This document shows, one piece after another, positions 44,548-53,959 of a stretch of DNA of 64,000 nucleotides. The position numbers and the translations under genes are program-made. The DNA is taken from assembly GCA_018713255.1 (NCBI GenBank), contig DVFL01000015.1:1-64000 (forward strand), given 5' to 3'. Below the pieces are notes generated by a model. It was not told the DNA's origin and made no database searches. It worked only from the letters and a program-made list of their open reading frames with translations. Position 1 is the first letter of the stretch. Each line of letters begins with the position of its first letter. The DNA is from Candidatus Cottocaccamicrobium excrementipullorum (GTDB taxonomy: Bacteria; Bacillota; Clostridia; Lachnospirales; Lachnospiraceae).

Positions 44548-45756
44548 TTATTGAATGGTCTGATAATAATCGTAGCCGTCGGACTGGTGCTTTTTGATCA
44601 GCTTCTGGATCTTCTCCGTAGGAGACAAGGTCCGCCCGATGGAAACATCATGGTTAAAGGAATTAACGATTGCCGCCAGATATTTGCTCATGTCTGCCTC
44701 GATGTACCAGGGACGGTCGAGAAGCTCCTGAGGGCGATAGTTTAAGTTCGTGGTGATCACATAATCGATATAGCCTTTTTCGTAGAACTGGTCGAATTTT
44801 TCCAGTCCGTTGGTAAATAAGCCGAAAGTACAGCACACAATTACCTTCGCTGCTTTGCGGTCTTTTAATTCTCTGGCAGTATCCAGCATGCTTTCTCCGG
44901 AAGAGATCATGTCATCGATAATCAGCACGGTTTTTCCCTCCACGGATGAGCCAAGAAATTCATGGGCAACAATAGGATTTCGGCCGTTTACCACCCGGGA
45001 ATAATCCCGGCGCTTGTAGAACATTCCCATGTCTACCCCAAGGTTGTTCGCCAAATATACCGCCCGGCTCATGGCGCCTTCATCAGGGCTGATAATCATC
45101 AGGTGGTCCTTATCAATTTTTAAGCTGCGGTCATGCTGGAACAGCGCCTTGACGAATTGATAAGTGGGCATAAAATTATCAAAGCCGTTTAATGGGATGG
45201 CATTCTGCACTCTGGGGTCGTGGGCGTCAAAGGTGATAATATTGCTCACTCCCATGGCCGTCAGTTCCTGAAGAGCCATGGCGCAGTCCAAAGACTCTCT
45301 TTTGGTGCGCTTATGCTGGCGTCCTTCATAGAGGAAGGGCATAATTACGTTTACCCGATGGGCTGTGGCAGCGGTAGCGCCGATGATTCGTTTAAGATCC
45401 TGATAATGGTCGTCAGGAGACATGTGGTTGGTGTTGCCGCTGACTTTATAGGTCAGGCTGTAATTGGTAACATCTACCATAATAAAAATATCTGCTCCCC
45501 GAACGGATTCATTGATTACAGCTTTGGCCTCGCCGCTTCCGAAACGGTTGCATGTGCAGTTTAATAAGTAGGAATCAACATCGTATCCCCGATAATGGAG
45601 ATCGGCTTTCCTCCGGATCAGCTCCTCAGTATCGTTCCGGCGAAATTTTACAATATGGTCATTAACTTTCTGGGCAAAGGGTTTGATGCTTTCCAGTGCG
45701 GCAATTTTTAATGGGGCCACAGGAAGCGAATCGTTAAACACGTAATTATTTGCCAT
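44548..45756 (-). CDS. prs: Ribose-phosphate pyrophosphokinase, long clostridial form
   Basis: PRPP synthetase makes phosphoribosyl pyrophosphate from ribose 5-phosphate and ATP. The ribose-5-phosphate loop IIDDMISSGESMLDTARELK, the flexible loop HKRTKRESLDCAMALQEL and PDEGAMSRA are visible. The frame reaches back to 45807, but ATG 45756 lies eight bases from GGAGGA and is preferred (402 residues). That is about 85 longer than the usual 315, with insertions near the N-terminus and around VVNGRNPIVAHEF. It is on the - strand, divergent from der. Confidence 0.93.
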   Translation of the reverse strand: MANNYVFNDSLPVAPLKIAALESIKPFAQKVNDHIVKFRRNDTEELIRRKADLHYRGYDVDSYLLNCTCNRFGSGEAKAVINESVRGADIFIMVDVTNYSLTYKVSGNTNHMSPDDHYQDLKRIIGATAATAHRVNVIMPFLYEGRQHKRTKRESLDCAMALQELTAMGVSNIITFDAHDPRVQNAIPLNGFDNFMPTYQFVKALFQHDRSLKIDKDHLMIISPDEGAMSRAVYLANNLGVDMGMFYKRRDYSRVVNGRNPIVAHEFLGSSVEGKTVLIIDDMISSGESMLDTARELKDRKAAKVIVCCTFGLFTNGLEKFDQFYEKGYIDYVITTNLNYRPQELLDRPWYIEADMSKYLAAIVNSFNHDVSIGRTLSPTEKIQKLIKKHQSDGYDYYQTIQ

Positions 45757-45883
45757 TCGGCGGTTCCTCCGTTCCTTCTTTTGAAAAAAGTTGCTTTTAC
45801 TTTCCATTTATATCATTTTATCCTCCGCCCCGTCAATAGCTTTGCGGCAAATTTTCCGCAAAATCTCCTGGGGCTATATTTTC

Positions 45884-45912
45884 TTTACAAAAAACATGAA
45901 TATTGGTATGAT
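45884..45912 (+). promoter_or_regulatory. Promoter of the der-plsY-gpsA operon
   Basis: TTTACA (45884-45889) and TATGAT (45907-45912) are 17 bases apart, 73 bases before the der ATG. The 229-base divergent gap must also hold the prs promoter; I see no convincing one on that strand. Confidence 0.68.
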
Positions 45913-45985
45913 AACAATAAATGCTTTACAAATCCCGGGGGATTATGTAAAATCAAACGGATAAAAGCGAGATGGAGGAAGAGCG

Positions 45986-47314
45986 ATGAGCAAACCAGTA
46001 GTTGCCATAGTAGGACGGCCTAATGTGGGAAAATCCACGTTGTTCAACGTCCTTGCCGGGCAGCAGATTTCTATTGTAAAGGATACGCCAGGAGTCACCA
46101 GGGATCGGATTTATGCGGACTGTACCTGGCTGGACAGACGGTTCACCCTGATCGATACAGGAGGAATTGAGCCGGATTCAAAAGATATTATTTTGTCCCA
46201 GATGCGGGAACAGGCGGAGATTGCCATTCAAACCGCAGATGTGATTGTGTTTATCGTAGATGTGCGCCAGGGAATGGTCGATGCGGACACGAAGGTGGCG
46301 GACATGCTGCGCAAATCCAGAAAGCCGGTGGTGCTGGCGGTAAACAAAGTGGACAGCATCCAAAAATACGGCAATGATGTGTATGAATTCTATAATCTGG
46401 GGATTGGTGATCCGATTCCTGTTTCAGCTGCTTCGAGACTGGGAATCGGCGATCTGCTGGATCAGATTATCAGCCATTTTTCTTCTCGCAGCGAGGATGA
46501 AGAGGAAGATGAGCGGCCCAGAATTGCTATTGTGGGGAAACCTAACGTGGGCAAATCTTCCATTATAAATAAGCTTTTGGGAGAAAACAGGGTGATCGTA
46601 TCCAATATTGCAGGAACGACCAGGGATGCGGTGGATACGGAAATTATTCATAATGGGACGGAGTACGTGTTTATTGATACGGCTGGTCTCCGGAGAAAAA
46701 ATAAAATTAAAGAAGAACTGGAACGGTACAGCATTATCCGCACAGTAACTGCAGTGGAGCGGGCAGATGTGGTAGTAGTGGTGATTGATGCCACAGAGGG
46801 CGTGACAGAGCAGGATGCAAAAATCGCCGGAATCGCCCATGAGCGGGGCAAAGGAATCATTGTGGCAGTGAATAAATGGGATGCCGTGGAAAAAAATGAC
46901 AAGACCATTTATGAATATACCAAAAAGCTGAAGGAAACCTTGTCTTTCATGCCTTATGCGGAATATCTTTTCATTTCCGCCCAGACAGGACAGCGCCTCG
47001 GCAAGCTGTTTGAGTTAATTGACATGGTTCGCCAGAACCAGACGCTGAGAGTGTCTACCGGCGTGCTGAATGAAATTATGACCCAGGCAGTGGCCATGAA
47101 GCAGCCGCCTTCAGACAAGGGCAAACGGCTTAAGCTCTACTATATTACCCAGGTGGCAGTAAAACCCCCTACATTTGTGGTATTTGTCAATGACAAGGAG
47201 CTGATGCACTTTTCCTATACCAGATATCTGGAAAATCAGATTCGCAGCGCATTCGGCTTCAGGGGAACTTCTCTGAAATTCATTACCCGTGAGAGGAAGG
47301 AGAAAGATCAGTAA
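45986..47314 (+). CDS. der: Ribosome-associated GTPase Der (EngA)
   Basis: This 442-residue protein carries two tandem GTPase domains: [12 protein letters not shown] (about 9-20) with [10 protein letters not shown], and [12 protein letters not shown] (about 182-193) with [14 protein letters not shown], then a C-terminal KH-like domain (SFGFRGT region near the end). It is essential for 50S assembly. The ATG follows TGGAGGAAGA. Der begins an operon with plsY (stop-start overlap TAATG) and gpsA. Confidence 0.98.
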   Translation: MSKPVVAIVGRPNVGKSTLFNVLAGQQISIVKDTPGVTRDRIYADCTWLDRRFTLIDTGGIEPDSKDIILSQMREQAEIAIQTADVIVFIVDVRQGMVDADTKVADMLRKSRKPVVLAVNKVDSIQKYGNDVYEFYNLGIGDPIPVSAASRLGIGDLLDQIISHFSSRSEDEEEDERPRIAIVGKPNVGKSSIINKLLGENRVIVSNIAGTTRDAVDTEIIHNGTEYVFIDTAGLRRKNKIKEELERYSIIRTVTAVERADVVVVVIDATEGVTEQDAKIAGIAHERGKGIIVAVNKWDAVEKNDKTIYEYTKKLKETLSFMPYAEYLFISAQTGQRLGKLFELIDMVRQNQTLRVSTGVLNEIMTQAVAMKQPPSDKGKRLKLYYITQVAVKPPTFVVFVNDKELMHFSYTRYLENQIRSAFGFRGTSLKFITRERKEKDQ

Positions 47315-47958
47315 TGATGGCGCGAATGATTTGTCTTGTAATCGGTTATCTGTGCGGACTGCTGCAGACTGGATTTATTTACGGTGAACTTCACGGAATG
47401 GATATCCGCAAGTACGGAAGCGGCAATTCCGGCACCACCAATGCACTGCGGGTAATGGGAAAAAAGGCGGGCCTGATTGTGTTTATCGGAGATGCATTTA
47501 AGGCGCTGATTCCCTGTACGATTCTGCGATTTGTACTGGGAGGGACAGAGTATGCCGGAATGCTGTATCTGCTGATGCTGTATCTTGGATTCGGAGTGAT
47601 TCTGGGACATAATTTCCCGTTTTATATGCAGTTTAAAGGCGGAAAAGGAATTGCCGCCACAGCGGGAGTGATTGCCAGTCTGGACTGGAGACTGACCCTG
47701 ATTTGTGCGGTGATTTTTCTTGCCACAGTGATTCTCACCCGGTATGTGTCTTTAGGCTCTATCCTGGTGGTAATTGCGTTTTTCGTGGTGAATGTTTACC
47801 TTTCCTGGGCTGGTTATTACGGCTTGGATGAGCAGTATTTGACGGAATTTTGGGTGCTGTGCGCAGTGGTTTCTCTTATGGCTGTATGGCGGCACCGGGC
47901 AAATATTAAACGTCTGCTTTCTGGAACAGAGAATAAATTATGGGGAAAGAAGGAATGA
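47314..47958 (+). CDS. plsY: Glycerol-3-phosphate acyltransferase PlsY
   Basis: This 214-residue membrane protein has about five helices and the PlsY loops RKYGSGNSGTTNALRVMGKK and FKGGKGIAATAG. It transfers the acyl group of acyl-phosphate, made by PlsX (encoded at 11207), to glycerol 3-phosphate to make lysophosphatidate. Its substrate is produced by GpsA, encoded immediately downstream, so the pathway is clustered. The start overlaps the der stop. Confidence 0.97.
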   Translation: MMARMICLVIGYLCGLLQTGFIYGELHGMDIRKYGSGNSGTTNALRVMGKKAGLIVFIGDAFKALIPCTILRFVLGGTEYAGMLYLLMLYLGFGVILGHNFPFYMQFKGGKGIAATAGVIASLDWRLTLICAVIFLATVILTRYVSLGSILVVIAFFVVNVYLSWAGYYGLDEQYLTEFWVLCAVVSLMAVWRHRANIKRLLSGTENKLWGKKE

Positions 47959-47960
47959 GA

Positions 47961-48965
47961 ATGCTGTCTGTTGGAGTGATTGGTTCAGGAACCTGGGGAA
48001 CTGCACTGGCAGTTCTTCTCCAAAGCAAAGGATATTCTGTGGACCTATGGTCTGCTGTTCATGAGGAAGCGGAATCTCTTTCTGCCAGCCGGATCCATCC
48101 CAACCTTCCGGGAATCCGAATCCCGGAGGAGATTTGTATTACGGAAGATCTGGAAAAAGCCATGGACAGCAAAGATCTTTTAGTGATGTCTGTGCCCTCC
48201 GTCTATGTGCGGCAGACTGCGGCTAAGATGAACCCATGGTGCAGAGAGGGGCAGATTGTGGTAAATGTGGCTAAAGGAATCGAGGAGAGTACGCTGATGA
48301 CCCTTTCTCAGGTGATTGAGGATGAGCTTCCCATGGGGGATGTGGCGGTGCTGTCCGGCCCAAGCCATGCGGAAGAAGTGAGCCGTGGGCTTCCTACCAC
48401 ATGCGTGGCAGGAGCCCACAGCCGGAAAACAGCGGAATTTGTCCAGGATGCGTTTATGAACCAGGTATTTCGGGTATATACCAGTCCGGATATCCTGGGG
48501 ATTGAGCTGGGGGGAGCCTTAAAGAATGTAATCGCCCTGGCAGCGGGAATTGCTGATGGACTGGGATACGGAGACAACACAAAAGCGGCGCTGATTACCA
48601 GAGGAATCGCAGAGATCTCTCGTCTGGGCACGGCGATGGGCGGCGCTTTTCAGACCTTCTTTGGTCTTACGGGCATTGGCGATTTGATTGTCACCTGTGC
48701 CAGCATGCACAGCCGGAACCGGCGTGCCGGCATTCTCATTGGTCAGGGAAAGACCATGGAGGAAGCCATGGAGGAAGTGCATATGGTGGTGGAGGGAGTT
48801 TACTCTGCCAAGGCTGCTTTGGCCCTGGGGAAAAAGTATCATCAAAGTCTTCCGATCATTGAGCAGGTGAATCAGGTGCTGTTTGAAGGCAAGCCGGCTA
48901 AAGATGCGGTGAATGATCTGATGCTGAGAGATAAGCGCGTGGAGATTCAGGATGTGTTCTGGTAA
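47961..48965 (+). CDS. gpsA: Glycerol-3-phosphate dehydrogenase [NAD(P)+]
   Basis: This dehydrogenase reduces dihydroxyacetone phosphate to glycerol 3-phosphate. The Rossmann motif GSGTWGTALAVLL is at the N-terminus; SGPSHAEEVSRGLPT and the active-site region ALKNVIALAAGIADGL (catalytic Lys) follow, then RNRRAG. Possible starts are ATG 47940, 47955 or 47961; only the last is suitably spaced from AAAGAAGGA, giving 334 residues. It overlaps or abuts plsY, with no gap for a separate promoter. Confidence 0.96.
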   Translation: MLSVGVIGSGTWGTALAVLLQSKGYSVDLWSAVHEEAESLSASRIHPNLPGIRIPEEICITEDLEKAMDSKDLLVMSVPSVYVRQTAAKMNPWCREGQIVVNVAKGIEESTLMTLSQVIEDELPMGDVAVLSGPSHAEEVSRGLPTTCVAGAHSRKTAEFVQDAFMNQVFRVYTSPDILGIELGGALKNVIALAAGIADGLGYGDNTKAALITRGIAEISRLGTAMGGAFQTFFGLTGIGDLIVTCASMHSRNRRAGILIGQGKTMEEAMEEVHMVVEGVYSAKAALALGKKYHQSLPIIEQVNQVLFEGKPAKDAVNDLMLRDKRVEIQDVFW

Positions 48966-49023
48966 AATTAGGGTGATTTCGCGGTAAAACTACAAATGTC
49001 CTTCTGGAAGAAACGAAAAACGG

Positions 49024-49052
49024 TTGACATTTTTGCCTGAAAAAACTATAAT
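49024..49052 (+). promoter_or_regulatory. Perfect consensus sigma-A promoter of livJ
   Basis: TTGACA (49024-49029), a 17-base spacer, and TATAAT (49047-49052) match consensus at every position, about 37 bases before the livJ ATG. This predicts strong expression. Most of the 123-base gap from gpsA holds nothing else I can identify. Confidence 0.95.
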
Positions 49053-49088
49053 GATGAAAGCTTTAAGGCAAAAAGAGGAGGAATAATT

Positions 49089-50315
49089 ATGAAAAGAGTA
49101 TTAAGTCTTGGGCTGGCAGCCGTGATGACTGCATCATTAGCCGCTTGTGGAAGCGGATCTGCTGATACTTCTGGAAATGCGGCAGATACAGAAAGCACTG
49201 CTGCAGAAGCGGCAGGTACCACTGCTGAGGGAAGCGAAGGAACTGCCTCTGAGGGCGGCACCTTCAAAATCGGTGTAATCGGCCCCCTGACCGGCGACAA
49301 CGCTGCTTATGGACTGGCTGTACAGAACGGTGCAGAACTGGCAGCGAAGGAGATCAACGAAGCCGGCGGAATTAACGGCTATACTGTTGAGACTCAGTCT
49401 CAGGATGATGAGGCTGACGCTGAAAAGAGCGTAAATGCGTACAATACGTTAAAGGACTGGGGCATGCAGATGCTGGTAGGCGCTACTACCTCCGGAGCCA
49501 CCATTGCCGTAGCAGCAGAAAGCTACAATGACAATATGTTCCAGATTACTCCTTCTGGTTCTGCAGTAGAGTGCGTGGAGAACCCCAACGTATTCCGGGT
49601 ATGTTTCTCTGATCCGGATCAGGGTACTGCTTCCGCACAGTATATTGGCGAGCATCAGCTGGCAACCAAGGTGGCAATCATTTATGACAGCTCCAGCGTA
49701 TACTCTGATGGTATCCGCGAGAACTTTGTTGCCGAGGCAGCTAACCAGGGAATTGAAATCGTTGCCAGCGAGGCATTTACTGCTGACAGCAAGACAGATT
49801 TCTCTGTACAGCTGGATAAGGCTAAGGAAGCCGGCGCTGAGCTGGTATTCCTGCCGATCTATTATCAGGAAGCTTCCATTATCTTAAAGCAGGCTTCTGA
49901 TAAAGACTTCCATCCTATCTTCTTCGGATGCGATGGTATGGATGGTATCTTAACGGTAGACAATTTTGACGTATCTCTGGCTGAGGGACTGATGCTGCTG
50001 ACTCCTTTCTCTGCTGATGCAGCGGATGCTCAGGACTTTACGGCAGCTTACACCGAAGCTTACGGCGAAGTTCCGAATCAGTTTGCAGCGGATGCTTATG
50101 ACGCAATGTATGCGATTAAAGCAGCTGCTGAGCAGTCTGGAATTACCCCAGATATGAGCTGGTCTGATATCTGCGATGCCATGGTTCCTGCCATGACGGA
50201 AATTTCCATTGATGGTCTGACTGGTACAGGCATGACCTGGAACGAGAACGGCGAGCCAAATAAGGAGCCCAAGGCCGTTAAGATCGTGAACGGCGCCTAC
50301 GAGATGCAGGAATAA
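49089..50315 (+). CDS. livJ: Branched-chain amino-acid ABC transporter substrate-binding lipoprotein
   Basis: This 408-residue lipoprotein has signal MKRVLSLGLAAVMTASLAAC with lipobox LAAC, a Ser/Thr/Ala-rich linker of about 35 residues, and a type I periplasmic-binding fold (FKIGVIGPLTGDNAAYGLAV then QNGAELAAKEINEAGGINGY). It presents Leu/Ile/Val or related amino acids to LivHM. The ATG follows AGAGGAGGA. A terminator separates it from livH, so more binding protein than permease should be made. Confidence 0.95.
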   Translation: MKRVLSLGLAAVMTASLAACGSGSADTSGNAADTESTAAEAAGTTAEGSEGTASEGGTFKIGVIGPLTGDNAAYGLAVQNGAELAAKEINEAGGINGYTVETQSQDDEADAEKSVNAYNTLKDWGMQMLVGATTSGATIAVAAESYNDNMFQITPSGSAVECVENPNVFRVCFSDPDQGTASAQYIGEHQLATKVAIIYDSSSVYSDGIRENFVAEAANQGIEIVASEAFTADSKTDFSVQLDKAKEAGAELVFLPIYYQEASIILKQASDKDFHPIFFGCDGMDGILTVDNFDVSLAEGLMLLTPFSADAADAQDFTAAYTEAYGEVPNQFAADAYDAMYAIKAAAEQSGITPDMSWSDICDAMVPAMTEISIDGLTGTGMTWNENGEPNKEPKAVKIVNGAYEMQE

Positions 50316-50346
50316 TTGCTGTTAATCGAATAGGAATACGTAACCC

Positions 50347-50380
50347 AACAGAGGGTTGTCCAGCGGACAGCCCTCTGTTT
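50347..50380 (+). terminator. Terminator/attenuator between livJ and livH
   Basis: A 15-base-pair stem with one G-U pair (AACAGAGGGTTGTCC with GGACAGCCCTCTGTT) closes an AGC loop and ends GTTTCG. It is a typical arrangement for over-producing the binding protein. Confidence 0.85.
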
Positions 50381-50416
50381 CGTGAAAGATAAATACAAAT
50401 GCAGAGAGGTGAATTT

Positions 50417-51298
50417 ATGAGCTTCCTATCTTATTTAATTAATGGAATCAGTCTTGGCAGCGTCTATGCCATAATCGCTCTGGGCTATACAATGGTATAC
50501 GGAATCGCGAAGATGCTGAATTTCGCTCATGGAGATATCATCATGGTAGGCGGATTTGCTGCTTTTACGGTGATCAGTACCATGGGAGGCAACCCGATTG
50601 TTGGCGTGCTGACGGCGGTAGTGGTTTGTACGGTGCTTGGCGTAGTCATTGAGCGGGTTGCTTATAAGCCTCTGCGGAATGCTTCTCCCCTGGCAGTTTT
50701 GATTACAGCCATCGGTGTCAGCTATCTTCTCCAAAATATAGCTCTGCTGATTTTCGGATCTAATCCTCGTCAGTTTACTTCTGTTATTAATATTCCGCCT
50801 TTAAAGCTTGCAGACGGCCAGCTTTCTATTTCCAGCGTGACCATTGTGACCATTGTCACCTGTATTATCATTATGATTGGCTTAACTACTTTTATTAATA
50901 AGACAAAAATCGGGCAGGCTATGCTGGCTGTTTCCGAAGATAAAGGTGCTGCCACGTTAATGGGAATTGACGTTAACCGTACCATTGCAGTAACCTTTGC
51001 CATTGGCTCTGCGCTTGCAGCCATTGCTGGTGTGCTTCTTTGCTCAGCTTATCCTTCCCTTACTCCATATACCGGTTCCATGCCTGGAATTAAAGCTTTC
51101 GTCGCTGCTGTGTTCGGAGGAATCGGATCTATCCCGGGAGCCCTCATCGGAGGAATAATTCTGGGTGTCATTGAGAACCTGTCCAAGGCCTATATTTCAT
51201 CCCAGCTGGCAGACGCCATTGTGTTCTCAGTACTGATTATTGTACTTCTTGTGCGTCCTACTGGTATTTTAGGCAAACAGATCCATGAGAAAGTGTAG
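50417..51298 (+). CDS. livH: Branched-chain amino-acid ABC permease LivH
   Basis: This 293-residue permease has about eight hydrophobic helices and begins FLSYLINGISLGSVYAIIAL, the LivH signature, with the coupling loop EDKGAATLMGIDVNRTIAVT. ATG 50399 opens the frame, but ATG 50417 follows GAGGTGA and is preferred. Gene order livH-livM-livG-livF is the standard importer arrangement. Confidence 0.95.
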   Translation: MSFLSYLINGISLGSVYAIIALGYTMVYGIAKMLNFAHGDIIMVGGFAAFTVISTMGGNPIVGVLTAVVVCTVLGVVIERVAYKPLRNASPLAVLITAIGVSYLLQNIALLIFGSNPRQFTSVINIPPLKLADGQLSISSVTIVTIVTCIIIMIGLTTFINKTKIGQAMLAVSEDKGAATLMGIDVNRTIAVTFAIGSALAAIAGVLLCSAYPSLTPYTGSMPGIKAFVAAVFGGIGSIPGALIGGIILGVIENLSKAYISSQLADAIVFSVLIIVLLVRPTGILGKQIHEKV

Positions 51299-51307
51299 GT
51301 GCTTACC

Positions 51308-52390
51308 ATGAAGATGAGTGGAAAGAAAAGTAATTTAATGGTTCAAAACGCTGTTACCTACGGATTAGTAATCGTGTTTTGGGCATTTATCCAGATTCTC
51401 AATTTGACAGGAAATATGACCAGTTTATTAAATGGTCTGTTAGTTCCCATTTGTACGTATGTGATTCTTGCCATCTCCCTGAATCTTACAGTCGGTATTT
51501 TGGGAGAGCTGAGCCTGGGCCATGCAGGATTTATGTGCGTAGGTGCATTTTCCGGCGCCTTTTTTACCAATGCCATGGCAGGCATCATTCCCAGCGTGGG
51601 AGTGCGGTTTGCCTTAGCCCTGGTGGTAGGTGCGATTGTGGCAGCGGTTTTCGGTATTCTGATTGGAATTCCTGTGCTTCGTCTGAAGGGAGACTATCTG
51701 GCAATTGTAACGTTGGCCTTTGGCGAGATTATTAAAAACTTGATCAATGTTTTTTATGTTGGAATTGACAGCAGGGGAATTCATTTTTCCATGAAGGACA
51801 CCACATCCTTGAACCTGGAAGAAGGGGGAGAGGTAATTATCAAAGGTGCTCAGGGAATTACGGGAACCCCTAAGGCGTCCACGTTCCTTATCGGCATTCT
51901 GCTGATTTTGCTCACCCTGTTTATTGTGCTGAATTTGATTAATTCTCGGACTGGACGGGCGATTATGGCTATCCGTGACAACCGGATTGCAGCAGAATCT
52001 GTAGGAATCAATATTACAAAATATAAGCTTCTGGCTTTTGCTGTTTCTGCTTCCATGGCTGGAGTGGCAGGGGTGCTGTACGCCCATAACTTGTCCAGTC
52101 TTGCAGCTACCACAAAAAATTTCGGCTATAATATGTCCATTACTATCCTGGTGTTTGTGGTTCTCGGCGGAATTGGAAATATCCGGGGATCCATGATTGC
52201 AGCGGTAGTGCTGACTGCTTTGCCGGAGCTTTTGCGTGGACTGAATAATTACCGTATGCTGATCTATGCCATCGTGCTGATTGTGATGATGCTCTTCAAT
52301 TCTGCGCCGAAGTCCCTTGAGATGAGAGCACGGGTGAAAGAGTATTTTAAAAATCGCAGAAACAACACAGTAAGGAAGGAGGCTGCCTAA
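51308..52390 (+). CDS. livM: Branched-chain amino-acid ABC permease LivM
   Basis: This second permease (360 residues from ATG 51308; a GTG at 51299 also lies in frame) contains LNLTVGILGELSLGHAGFMC and the coupling loop IRDNRIAAESVGINITKYKL. It pairs with LivH to form the channel. It directly follows livH and ends two bases before livG, with AAGGAGG overlapping its end. Confidence 0.95.
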   Translation: MKMSGKKSNLMVQNAVTYGLVIVFWAFIQILNLTGNMTSLLNGLLVPICTYVILAISLNLTVGILGELSLGHAGFMCVGAFSGAFFTNAMAGIIPSVGVRFALALVVGAIVAAVFGILIGIPVLRLKGDYLAIVTLAFGEIIKNLINVFYVGIDSRGIHFSMKDTTSLNLEEGGEVIIKGAQGITGTPKASTFLIGILLILLTLFIVLNLINSRTGRAIMAIRDNRIAAESVGINITKYKLLAFAVSASMAGVAGVLYAHNLSSLAATTKNFGYNMSITILVFVVLGGIGNIRGSMIAAVVLTALPELLRGLNNYRMLIYAIVLIVMMLFNSAPKSLEMRARVKEYFKNRRNNTVRKEAA

Positions 52391-52392
52391 TC

Positions 52393-53151
52393 ATGTCCAT
52401 GCTTGAAGTAAAGAATTTAAGTATTGCTTTCGGCGGCCTGAAGGCTGTAGATGATTTTCATATGACGATTGAAAAGGGGCAGCTTTATGGATTGATCGGC
52501 CCCAACGGTGCTGGAAAGACTACCGTATTTAATCTGCTTACCGGCGTTTACAAGCCGGATACAGGCAGTATTATTCTGGACGAAGAGAACATCACAGGAA
52601 AGAAAACCATTGAGATTAACCGGGCAGGCATTGCCAGAACCTTCCAGAATATTCGTCTGTTTAAGGATATGTCCGTGCTGGACAATGTAAAAGTAGGCCT
52701 TCACAACCATCATCCTTACTCTACGGTAGCGGGGATTTTTCGCTTTCCTTCCTATTACCGGGTAGAGAAAGAGATGAATGAGCGGGCGATGGAACTGTTA
52801 AAGGTGTTTGATTTGGATCAGGAGGCTGGATTTAAGGCTTCTAATCTTCCCTATGGCAAGCAGAGAAAACTGGAGATTGCCAGAGCCTTAGCCACAGACC
52901 CCAAGCTTCTCCTTTTGGATGAGCCGGCAGCAGGCATGAATCCTAACGAAACGGCTGAACTGATGAATACCATTCGTTTTGTCCGGGATAATTTTCATAT
53001 GACCATTTTGTTGATTGAGCATGATATGAAGCTGGTATCGGGAATCTGTGAAAAGCTGACCGTTCTGAATTTCGGTCAGGTGCTGACAGAGGGCAAGACA
53101 GCTGATGTATTGAATGATCCGCAGGTAATTACTGCGTACCTGGGAGAATAG
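52393..53151 (+). CDS. livG: Branched-chain amino-acid ABC transporter ATPase LivG
   Basis: This 252-residue ATPase has Walker A GPNGAGKTT, signature LPYGKQRKLEIARAL (the usual LivG variant of LSGGQ) and Walker B LLLLDEPAAGMNP, then the H-loop LIEHDM. It energises import with LivF. The ATG follows AAGGAGGCTGCC. Confidence 0.97.
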   Translation: MSMLEVKNLSIAFGGLKAVDDFHMTIEKGQLYGLIGPNGAGKTTVFNLLTGVYKPDTGSIILDEENITGKKTIEINRAGIARTFQNIRLFKDMSVLDNVKVGLHNHHPYSTVAGIFRFPSYYRVEKEMNERAMELLKVFDLDQEAGFKASNLPYGKQRKLEIARALATDPKLLLLDEPAAGMNPNETAELMNTIRFVRDNFHMTILLIEHDMKLVSGICEKLTVLNFGQVLTEGKTADVLNDPQVITAYLGE

Positions 53152-53163
53152 GAGGAGAGAACA

Positions 53164-53874
53164 ATGGCATTACTTGAGGTAACTGGCCTGGAAGTATATT
53201 ACGGCGTAATCCAGGCTCTGAAAGGAATCTCCTTCGAAGTAAACCAGGGAGAAATCATTGCGCTGATCGGTGCCAATGGCGCAGGAAAGACGACCACCCT
53301 GCAGACGATTACCGGACTGATCCCTTCTAAGGCAGGAAAAATCATTTACGACGGAAAAGATATTACGAAAACCCCCGGCCATAAGTTGGTGCCCATGGGA
53401 ATTGCTCATGTGCCGGAAGGACGCCGAGTGTTTGCAGAGCTTTCTGTGCTGCAGAATCTTAAGCTTGGAGCCTATACCCGCAAGGATAAAGGCGAGGTGG
53501 AAGATACCCTGAAAATGATTTATCAGCGTTTCCCCAGACTGGAAGAACGAAAGAATCAGCTGGCGGGAACGTTGTCCGGCGGCGAGCAGCAGATGCTGGC
53601 TATGGGACGGGCGCTGATGAGCCACCCGAGACTGATTGTAATGGACGAGCCGTCCATGGGTCTTTCACCAATTTATGTGAATGAAATCTTCGATATTATC
53701 CAGAGCATTAATAAAGACGGCACCACCGTTCTTTTGGTGGAACAGAATGCTAAGAAGGCTTTATCCATTGCCAACCGGGGCTACGTTCTGGAGACCGGAA
53801 CCATTGCTCTTTCCGGAGATGCCAAAGATCTTTTAAATAATGATCAGGTAAAGAAAGCTTACTTAAGTGAATAA
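53164..53874 (+). CDS. livF: Branched-chain amino-acid ABC transporter ATPase LivF
   Basis: This 236-residue ATPase has Walker A GANGAGKTTT, signature LSGGEQQMLAMGRAL and Walker B LIVMDEPSMGLSP. It is the second ATPase of the importer, 12 bases after livG behind AGGAGGAGA. It completes a full LivJHMGF set. A short hairpin follows the stop. Confidence 0.97.
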   Translation: MALLEVTGLEVYYGVIQALKGISFEVNQGEIIALIGANGAGKTTTLQTITGLIPSKAGKIIYDGKDITKTPGHKLVPMGIAHVPEGRRVFAELSVLQNLKLGAYTRKDKGEVEDTLKMIYQRFPRLEERKNQLAGTLSGGEQQMLAMGRALMSHPRLIVMDEPSMGLSPIYVNEIFDIIQSINKDGTTVLLVEQNAKKALSIANRGYVLETGTIALSGDAKDLLNNDQVKKAYLSE

Positions 53875-53877
53875 CTT

Positions 53878-53900
53878 CAGGTCTTTTCCAAAAGAGCCTG
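53878..53900 (+). terminator. Small hairpin after livF
   Basis: CAGGTCTTTT pairs with AAAAGA(G)CCTG over ten base pairs with one bulge. There is no T-run, so terminator strength is doubtful; the 53916-53952 repeat downstream may assist. Confidence 0.42.
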
Positions 53901-53901
53901 A

Positions 53902-53931
53902 GACATAAGGAATATCCCCCTTGCATATACT
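53902..53931 (+). promoter_or_regulatory. Candidate sigma-E (mother-cell) promoter of spoIVA
   Basis: GACATAAG (53902-53909) and CATATACT (53924-53931), 14 bases apart, resemble the sigma-E consensus (GKCATATT, CATACAMT) in the expected place about 30 bases before spoIVA, a known sigma-E gene in Bacillus. Confidence 0.6.
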
Positions 53932-53952
53932 GGTATCAGCACAGCAAGGGGG
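53916..53952. repeat. Inverted repeat spanning the spoIVA promoter and ribosome-binding site
   Basis: CCCCCTTGC (53916-53924) and GCAAGGGGG (53944-53952) are a perfect nine-base dyad with a 19-base centre. The left arm touches the sigma-E -10; the right arm is the ribosome-binding site. It may be an operator, a weak terminator of the liv operon, or a hairpin that hides the ribosome-binding site on readthrough transcripts. Confidence 0.62.
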
Positions 53953-53959
53953 TATATTT

